Source of the DNA: Lichenostomus cassidix
Lineage: Eukaryota; Chordata; Aves; Passeriformes; Meliphagidae
Reading direction: 5' to 3'
NCBI GenBank assembly: GCA_008360975.2
Contig: CM039189.1
Span: 8,250,056 to 8,314,055 of the forward strand
Length of the DNA: 64,000 bases
A program made the translations under genes and the position numbers. Each line of letters begins with the position of its first letter. Position 1 is the stretch's first letter. The notes below the pieces were generated by a model. That model was not told the origin of the DNA. It did no database searches and was given only the letters and a program-made list of their open reading frames with translations. Positions 55,692-64,000 of this stretch are shown here, in pieces.

Positions 55692-57090
55692 CTGACCCCA
55701 CGGGAAGATGCACCAGAGGTTGGCACTACACACGGCACTCCTTGAATCCCCATGCACCCCACACCTCTTCTGGAGTAAGGTGCACCCTTGCAGGGAAAAC
55801 TTTGCATTTATTAACGTCTCGTTAGCACCACGGTTGTGTCAGACATTGCTACTGGCTTGGTCTTCACTAAATATTTAATGAGGAAGGGGGAAAGGATCTA
55901 TGTTTAGACAGATGAACTGTCCTCTGGACTGCCATGAGTTAAGCCTGTAATGTTCAGGAGGAACTCCCTGTCCTCATCCCCTCAATAAGGTGCCAACTGT
56001 GTTATATTCACCTGTTTTTTTGTTGTTGTTGCGTTCCTTGGGGAAGAAAGAGTCCTGCTTTGTCTTGTATATAGTTTATAATGTTGACAGCACCCATCAC
56101 CTGTGTGTTACTGTCAGTGTTACAGAACTGTGACCTCTTTTGCTTTTATTCCCCTTTCCTTTTCAATTTTAGTAGCTAGTATCAGAGTTACAAACCAGCC
56201 ATCCTCCCGACCCCAGCTGGAAGCTAGTTGCTCTTCTTGGGTCAGCCTCCTAAAGGTGTTCACGAGGAAGAGAAATGATTGTGCACTTCACCACTCCACT
56301 TCTCCCTTCTCTGCTAAAGCTAATTTTTTAACAACTGGGAAATTATCTGAAGGTGAATTTCCTGTTTAAGCACTTCCTATAAGGCAGGCATTTTCCGTTT
56401 TCTTTTTAATAGCACTTGCTCAAAGAGGGTGAAATATTGGCCAAATGCTGCTGGCTGAGAGAAAATGAAGGCCAAATTTGCAGGATTATTTTGAATCTAT
56501 ATTATTTCCACTTTGATCTTTAGTGAAGTGTAAACTTTATTTACAAATTCCAGGGTTTTCTTTTTGGAGAGCATTTTGGTCTTACTTTGACAATAGATAA
56601 TAGTAAAAATTTCATATGGACTCCTGGTGTGTTCATACACCATGGATTTTATGGTTCTTTGACAAAAAAACTTGATTAATGCAAGCTGTGTCTAGAAAAA
56701 AATCTCTGATCACCAAATTCTGTCCTCAAGCCCTCAGTTCAGAAAGTGGTTATCAAGTGAAAATGTAACAAGTGAAAAATGCTGTACTGCTGGAGGCAAA
56801 GCAGGTGTAAGCAGGGGCTTTAAATTCTCTTCAGAACTGAGGGGGGGATAGATGAACTTGCCAAAAATGCTGGGTTTCCAAGTAGCCAAAATGCACCAGC
56901 TTCAAAATTATTGCACTGAACAGTTTCAGTCTCGTTTCATTAGAATGACCCATCATTCACCCTTGGGTGGTTTTCCTTGTTGAGAAGGAATGTTTCTGCC
57001 AACTTAAATCACCTTTTTTTTCTTTTTCTTGATTTTTTTTTGGTTTTTTTTTTGTGCCAAACCAAATAAACATTTTGGACCCACTGCTCT
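55692..57090 (+). other. DMBX1: Probable DMBX1 3' UTR
   Basis: Non-coding sequence after the stop becomes AT-rich with T-rich and AT-rich stretches (ATGTTGACAG near 56080, TTTTTAACAACTGG near 56325). It runs to an AATAAA at 57065-57070 that follows a T-rich tract. The 3' end would be about 15-25 bases later. A longer UTR reaching the AATAAA at 61959 cannot be excluded. Confidence 0.55.
57065..57070 (+). terminator. Candidate polyadenylation signal AATAAA for DMBX1
   Basis: A canonical hexamer in ACCAAATAAACATTTTGG lies about 1.4 kb after the stop codon, the first strong one on this strand. Its use needs transcript data. Confidence 0.5.
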
Positions 57091-60000
57091 TACTCTGAGC
57101 CTTAGGGAGGGATGGTATCCAGATCTAATCTCTAATATTTCCTAGGACCAAAAAATCCAGAGTGACTCTGGGGCAGGTGGTATGCTTGTAGCCCAGGAGT
57201 GTTGACTGGGTGTGTCATTAACAGGCTGGGCAGAGCTGTGCTATCTCTCTGCAAATAATCAGAATTTATTTACCCATGAAGAGCTGACCCACAGCCTGTG
57301 GCCCCTCTCACTCCCACCTTGCTTCATACTGGGGCAGCAGCCAGGGGTCAAATTACCTCTTCAAACATGGAAGGAAAGAGTGTTTTCAGCTACATTAATG
57401 CTTCTTGAAAAAGCATCAACTCCTGCAAACAGAGACGTAAGAATAGCCAAGTTTGATGGGAAATAGTGTTTTATCCCTCATAAAGCTGTAGCTGGAGCAG
57501 ACCTCCGGAGGGGGCAGCTCATCAGCTGCACCAGCTTCCAGGGAAAATGTAGTGTCTTCCATAAATATTTCTGTCATGCCAAACACTTCCGTTTGGGGCT
57601 TTTCTCTCATGCTTTGGTTTTCCTGACTGTGTCAAATCAGCCCCCGTGACCGGCAGAATTCTCTGCTTTGCCAAAACCAAATGTATTTGTAAGAAGCAGA
57701 TTTTTGGCTGATGCTTTCAAAGGAATCTGAATAAATTAAAACCACCAAAGCACATTTACTCTGTCCAAAAAAATAAAGTCTCAGCTTTCATTTTCTGAAG
57801 CCTGTCACCCAAACCAGGGACACTCAAACAAAGCTTTAATTTTCCTCCTCCTTCCTTGAAAGGCTCTATTCACCAATATTTTTACGGTGCCCTGCTAACC
57901 TCTGCACCTATATAGGCTGTGGAGCTGCTTTACCAGAGCAGGGCAAACACAAATTTAAATAACACCCCTTCTGATGTTGTTCCCTGATGCCAGGGAACAA
58001 GTGATGTAATTGGGTGTGAGATCAGATCTGCACTTCAGCTCTTTTTTAATTAATAAAAGATGCCCATGAACCTGCAGCTTGTGTCAGTGGGTGTTTCAGG
58101 CAGAGAGCAGAGGGTTACAGTTGCTCTTGTGCCATCCCAGGTAAGACAGGCATCTCTTCTCTGCCCAGGGGCTGGAAAGAGAGGCATCAGCTCAGATGAG
58201 GGCAGATACAGCCTTACCATAGTTCACAGTGCCACAGCACCTGCCAGAGGAAGGTCAGAACAGATGGATTTAAGGTCTGCTCCTGCAAGGTGAGGACAGG
58301 CAGCACAGCAGATAAGCTTGCTTGATCCAGCACTAGATTTGCCATGATCCTCCTGAGGGAGACAGACCTTCCCCTCTGAGCCAAGGAGGGAAACTCTTCC
58401 CTGTGCCTGGGTGCAAAAATTCATTTTAACATTCACAGCCTTCACACATCTCAGCCAGCCCTGGAGCATGACCCCTTCCATGCCCCGTGTCACTGCTGAT
58501 ATCCTTCTGCTGCTCCTGGGAGTTGCCCAATGGAGTATCTCTCACACCATTAAAACCACCAACATCAGGATGAGGCCAGCACAGCTCAGGAAGCAGGCTG
58601 GGACAGGAGACTTCCAGATCTCCATCAGTCCATAGGAGTGTCTGTTTAGCATCATCCTCGTCTGCCTCTGTGAGGTGCAGCAGCTGATGGGTGCAGCTGG
58701 TCCTGGACCAGGGCATGTGAATAATTCCCACCTGGAGGTCATTTCTCCTGTTCTGAATCAGGATGAAAATATCTAAAATTTAAAAATAAACAGAAAAATA
58801 AGAGATTGCCTTAAATACATATGAGCCCCTGACATATTTTATATAAAGTTTCAGTTTTACCTTGTTACAGTCAAACTTGAACATCAATGAGGGGAGTGAG
58901 CTGACATGAGAAGCCAAAATTGATTTGGAAATGCAAGATTTTAGGCTCACGGCTTGCAAAAGATTAATAATCAATTTTCTGTCAAAATGGACTTTTTCCT
59001 ACATATTGTTGTAAAGTCTCTGAGCTTTTGGGCTATTTCTGACCAAAAAAAATTTAAAAAGTTAAAAAACATAGGGAGAAAATCCCTATTCAATTTAATC
59101 CTGTGTATGTGTTAGGAAGACTGAAGGGAATGCTTCTGCATAATTCTTCTTTGAACTTTGCAAAGCTGGATGTTTCTTCAGGTGGGCAGAACTCCAGCGA
59201 ATCTCCCAGTTTATGATGTGAGGTCTGCTTGTCCCCTTTCCTTCCACCAGCCCCAGCTATTTAGGAAAATGAGGTCACTGATGAGTCTCAGAGTCAAAAC
59301 AGATTGAGGATCCCCTCTCCTCAATTCCAGGCAGAGGTCTGACACTTCTTAATAAACACTGCAGTTGGATATAGTGTGGTTTCTTCCATTACAGGCATAA
59401 AATGCTTGGGGTGTAACACAGAGGTCCTACCTCGCCAGACAGATGAATTATTATAGGGGAGAAAAAGAGTTATCCACCCTCTCTGGGTGCTGTGCCAGCC
59501 TGCTGCCAGGGCAGAACATCCCTGAGACAGCTTCACCCACAGGGAGGTTAAAGGCAAAAAGGGAAGCAACATTTTGTGCTCTGTGATGCAGATGATCAAG
59601 TTGTGATTTTAATGTATGGAAGGAATGCCAGACAAATGCACAGCAAGACATGGAGGCTGGGAAAATAATATGCCCAGTCCTTTAAAAACAGTGATAGAAA
59701 CTCTGGAAAAAGTCTCCCTAGTTCCTGTTTGGAAACAGGTTATAGATCTGGAGATTTCCTCTGCTGGTCTTTTCCCTTTCCAGTGGCTTTGTTTAGTTCG
59801 CCTCCCCTTAGTGAACCAGCTACAGCTCCAAAACCTCCTTAGCAAATTTTTAAAGGTTTTATAAATGGTCCTTGCAGGACCAAGGCCCAGGAGAAAACCA
59901 GTGACAATAATCAGGACAAAAGTTTGCAGTTAAATTTCTTCTACCATGCAAGAGAAGTCTAGTAAAAATTTAAAAAAAAAAAAAAAAAGTTTAAACAGTG

Positions 60001-61479
60001 CAGGAGAAATGCTAAATGAGAAAATATTCAATAATGATGCTGGGAGGCTGAAAAGAAACATATTTTTTCCCTTCTTTTTTGTCTTTTTTATTTTTTTGGC
60101 TAAAAAGGGGAAATGTCCTTGATGGTGAATATGAGAATAAAGAGAGATTTTTTTTTCCCTATGTTTCCTCCACAAAAATCATCATTTGCTGTGCAGGAAA
60201 CACAAAAAATGCTGCCAAATATGAAAATAACCATCAGCAAGCAGATCCCTCCACATTTCCCTTCTCATTTAGGTATTTCACCATGTGAAGAATTTTAACC
60301 AGCTCTAGGTATGTTGTTGCCACTGCAGCCAACTAAGGAGATGTTCATTTTTGCTGAAAAATCACCAAAGTAGGTGGACACAGAGGAGGGAACTATAGTT
60401 ATTTCTGTCCCTGTGTGCCTCATGTGACACTTCCATTGACATGACAATTCTGAGCAACATCAGGACATTTCTGAAGAGTTCATACATAAAAGATTAAGTA
60501 AACCTCTGCAGAAAAGGAATGCAAATTAAAATCCACCATATTCTATTAGTTTAATTACAGTAGCTATGAAACATAATTCAATTAAGCTTGAAAAAAGTCA
60601 ATTACAGAACTTTCCTGCTGGTTTTTACAAGCTGTGTTGATTTTTCTTTTCCTCCCTTCTTAGCCCTCCATGTGCCCCTTGCTGGTTTTTTATGATCTGT
60701 TCTAGAGCAGCATAATATGTCTCTTGCATTTTTTTTTCTTTTGAGTGAAGAAAAAAAAAGCTATTTCTCTGTGTAGGTCTGCTCTCAGCCCAAATCCAGA
60801 GTGGAAGGATAAGAAGAGGTCGGTGCAATAAACAACAAAAAGAAAAACCCCCAAAAATTTCAGCAATGCAGGATCAAACAAACAGAAAACCCCCTGCTCT
60901 GCCGTGCGGCTGCAACTTTCCCACCGTGTTACACAACAGCCCAGCAGTGATTAAGGTTCCCTGTTTTCCACAGACTTTGCAGATGCTGTTTGCTTCCCAG
61001 ATGGCAGCATCCACATTGTCCCTGCCTTCCTCGGGCTCCTGGGGAAGAGATGCACAGGCTGAGGTGCCTCCTCTGCACAGGGGTGAATCCCATTAGGGCA
61101 GGCTCTGGTCAATGCCAGCGCTGAGTTTGGCCCCAGGACCTTGTGCAAAGGTCAGGATGTGTCCCAGGCCTGGCTGGTTCCAGAGGAACCTGCTGGGATT
61201 TGTAGGGTGAGACCCAGAGACTGCACAAAGACAGAGCCTCATCACTGCAGTGATGCAAGAGTGGAGTTACTGCACCAGCTTCAGTGGAGCAATGCCACAG
61301 CTGAGGACAACCCTTAACCCACGTTAATTTGGAAAGAATGTATAGTTCTTCACATGCAAACAAAAACGTCATTATATTTTTAATAGTCTGGGTTCCAGGC
61401 TGGAAGTCCTCTGCAAAATCTCTTTCAGACATACATTAAACACACAGCAAATTAAATGGTGCAGCTGGTGCCCTGTGAA
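57091..61479. other. Downstream intergenic DNA with a candidate conserved block at 60480-60625
   Basis: No coding exon is recognised. The 60480-60625 part is AT-rich with GGAATGCAAATTAAAATCC (an octamer-like ATGCAAAT) near 60518, CTATTAGTTTAATTACAG near 60543, CATAATTCAATTAAGC near 60574 and GTCAATTACAG near 60597, which looks like a homeodomain/POU enhancer. Poly-A and poly-T tracts lie near 59970, 60062 and 60728. The rest is plain non-coding sequence. Confidence 0.35.
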
Positions 61480-62030
61480 TGGCCAAAGCCTTTTCTAACT
61501 GCTCTGGCAATTGAGTGGGGCCATCGCATAAGGCAGAACTTTAGATGTGTCTGTACGATGGAAAATAACTTTTTGGTTTATTTTCTCATGCCAGGAGGCA
61601 GTCAATTTATTCTTTTTTTCCCAGGTTCTGACCCAAGGTGTACAGTTAGCTCCAAAGTGTATCCGTGTTTGTATGTCAAACCCATCTTGCAAAGGAACAA
61701 AGGCTTTTAAATTGCAAAAAGGAAATCAAAGTAATATACTGTACAGATCGCTGTAAAATTGAGCTGTAGTGTAAGACCTTGTGCTTTAGAATTCACTATT
61801 GAGGAACTCAAACATGTATCATATTTATTTATTCTGGTAGGTAAAAGAAGAAAAAAAAAGAGTTTATATTCATTTCTGAAAAGCTGCAGCATGATGCTAT
61901 GTACCGATTGTGCCAGTCCCGCTTTCTGTAAAATTATTGCCTGTTTTCATACTCCACTAATAAAAAGGAAAAAATCAAGGAAAATGTATTTTGCGAATCA
62001 TTCATTAACCACTACCTGAGGCTGGGACCA
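61480..62030 (+). other. 3'-UTR-like conserved-looking block with AATAAA at 61959
   Basis: AT-rich sequence with ordered motifs (AATATACTGTACAGATCGC near 61734, TGTACCGATTGTGCCAG near 61899) ends in ACTAATAAAAAGG at 61956-61968. It resembles the end of a vertebrate 3' UTR more than random intergenic DNA. It may be the distal end of a long DMBX1 UTR, a separate non-coding transcript, or a conserved element. Not resolvable from sequence alone. Confidence 0.3.
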
Positions 62031-64000
62031 CATGGAAAAAGCAGCAAGGAAAGGTGCTGAATAACAGCTTATTGGTTTTGGGGTCAACATCCTCAGCTGG
62101 GGTGGCAGGTGAAAAGTCTCCCTTGGCCACAAGACACTAAATACACAGTGGCTAAAGCACCTCTCGTCACCTTCCAGAACAAGCCAGGAAAAAATTCCTG
62201 TCTGGTGAGGTGATGATAGGAAAGACCTGACAAGAGAATGCATTTCTAAAGATGGTGCTGCAGGATAAATTTGACCATTCTCAAACAGTTGGGGTTTCCA
62301 TGTGATTTTGAGGATGTTTTGTTCTTTTGGTGGAAAACCTGTCCTCTTTTCTACACCTAGCCATGATGGGCTGTGCTCCAGAAGGTGGTAGAGAAGCTTC
62401 TACAGACTTGTTCCTCTGCCTCCTGTTCCTTCAGGGTTAGTTTGAGCCTGGAAGGTGAAAGTGCTCCTTGGGCAACAAGTTGGCAGTAATGGCATGAGGT
62501 TTTCATCTTGGCTGCAGGCCCAATTTGAAGCCTGATGAAAAAAAGTTCTGAGTTTATCTATATTCTCCTGAAGTCATCTGACAAAGCTCTTAAAAAAACC
62601 CCAAATTATTCCATTTCAGATTGTCATCCCCCATTAATACTATTCCCTAATTTCTTTTCCCAGCTGTAGAAACATTGTAGAGGAAAACACATAGATATAG
62701 AAGGGAAAAAGTAATCTAGAGGGAAATGCAAGTGCATTTGTAACAATGATTAATAATTTTTCAGACATTCTCAAGGAAAGTGACTTTTTCTTAAACCAGG
62801 CAGAGAACCAGAACAGTGGGAATGTGGGCAGAGACTGGGAACACCCCTACCTGCAAAAATTTTAGTGCTAATAGTGTTGACCCAGTTCCATCAGTGCCTT
62901 TGAAGACTGTTTGATCCCATGCACCCAAAATATCAGCCAGCCACAGCTGCCCTACGCTGCAGCCGTTGCTATTTTTTTTACTCCACAATAAGGGAAATAT
63001 TAATCATTAGATCTCCTTTTTCACTGCATTTACAGGTCTGCTTTGAATATTAAAAACCCTGTGGGTAAGGAGTGTCTGTGACCATCAAGGACACCAAATA
63101 GCTCAGAAAATTCCTGCCTTCACAAAGAGGGAAATGAATGGATGAGCTGTGATCACATCCTTGCATGTGGTTATCTTCAATTAATAACTCAATTTTTCCC
63201 TCACACAAGGCTGATGAGGTAAAGTGAAAAACTGAAACCCAAACTTGCAGGAAGTTTAAGGTGGTGTTTTGGCCTTGAAGACCATGTCCTAAAGTTATCA
63301 GGAGGTTTGTTCCAGAAAAATACAATGTGAGGGGAAAAATAAGATTTGAAAGAGCTCCAGAGCTCAGTATTAACTGCACATGTGGCATTTTGATCCATTT
63401 CCATAAGGCATAACATAATATTTGCTAAAGAAGGAGGAGGAGGAAGGGGAAAAAAAAGACCACAGTTAATATTCTCCTTCGGATTCCCCATTTGCTGATT
63501 ACTCTGCAAGCTGTGTAATTGGGTGTCTCTGGCAATATGATGAAATGTGCCACAAACATCAAAAAACGGTGCTATATTAAATCTGCTTTTCATAATCTCT
63601 TCTCATTTCCCAGACCTGAGACATTTTATTCAATTTTTCCTGACTAAGTTGATATGTAAAGCCATATAAACATATCAATGCAAATAAATACATATATATT
63701 TTTCAAATGCTCATCGAAATGCACTCATTACAAAGATTTGCATCAAGGCTCTCTCACATGAGGGGTAGCCAAAGAAACCAATTTTTTTTTAATATTGCAT
63801 TGTTTTTAAGAATAGTTTACAAAGGTACAGGCTACTTCTTTGTATTTCATTAACAAACCACACTCTATCATGTTTCAGCCTTATCTTACCTGATTAGAAA
63901 ATCATCTCCCTATTTGCATGAAGGGCAAAATCTATGCAAAGTCACCATAATGTTATTCAAGCCCCAGAACAGCAGTGAAGATCCTATTATACACTGGGGC
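62031..64000. other. Intergenic DNA, no gene seen
   Basis: This is unique, mostly AT-rich sequence with a short purine tract near 63432. Open frames on the minus strand at 63050-63593 show no family likeness. No neighbouring gene enters the window. Confidence 0.4.

Noticed and set aside
57720..57780. Further AATAAA hexamers near 57729 and 57772
   Set aside because: AT-rich context yields such hexamers by chance; the one at 57065 follows a better UTR-like context, so these are not called as signals.

Overview
This window is vertebrate nuclear DNA, almost certainly avian and probably passerine. The evidence is CR1 retroposon pieces, two LTRs on the minus strand of types common in birds, long AT-rich non-coding stretches that look conserved, and one multi-exon gene with consensus splice sites. 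I see no prokaryotic features, no tRNA or rRNA genes and no CRISPR array. One protein-coding gene can be supported: DMBX1 (diencephalon/mesencephalon homeobox 1), a paired-type K50 homeodomain transcription factor, on the plus strand.

Layout. (1) 1-32.6 kb is an upstream gene desert. It holds a complete solo LTR (1899-2935, 5-bp target duplication), a second LTR (from 7141), a CR1 tail with an internal 33-bp tandem duplication (19391-19650), a weak CR1-like piece near 5.9 kb, several short hairpins or palindromes, and several AT-rich blocks with homeodomain-type sites that look like candidate conserved enhancers (about 1.3, 6.8, 12.6, 14.3, 17.7, 18.5, 23.8-24.4 and 31.2 kb). (2) 32.7-37.7 kb is a broad CpG-rich island. 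It contains a probable non-coding first exon of DMBX1 ending at a near-perfect splice donor (CAG|GTAAGA, exon end 35569). A very AT-rich, TAAT-dense block (37740-38010) flanks the island. (3) 35570-49168 is the inferred 13.6-kb first intron. (4) 49169-55691 holds four coding exons (49181-49334, 52779-52957, 54133-54487, 55291-55691). Together they encode 362 residues: the conserved N-terminal peptide, the homeodomain at about residues 66-125, an acidic/Ser-rich middle, and a C-terminal OAR motif. Intron 52958-54132 splits the homeodomain between Gln46 and Val47 of the domain, as in many paired-class genes. (5) 55692 to about 57090 is the probable 3' UTR with AATAAA at 57065. (6) 57.1-64 kb is mostly non-coding, with candidate conserved blocks at 60.5 and 61.5-62.0 kb; the latter carries another AATAAA.

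Most notable points. The alternative acceptor that would add five residues (GCTFQ) before the homeodomain in the longer mammalian DMBX1 isoform has CG in place of AG, although the in-frame codons remain. The alanine tracts I remember from human DMBX1 are absent here. Three same-orientation GGATTA (K50 homeodomain) sites cluster within 124 bp at 24.2-24.4 kb. A probable antisense LTR lies in the last intron. No new protein-coding system was found; the novelty here is regulatory and structural.
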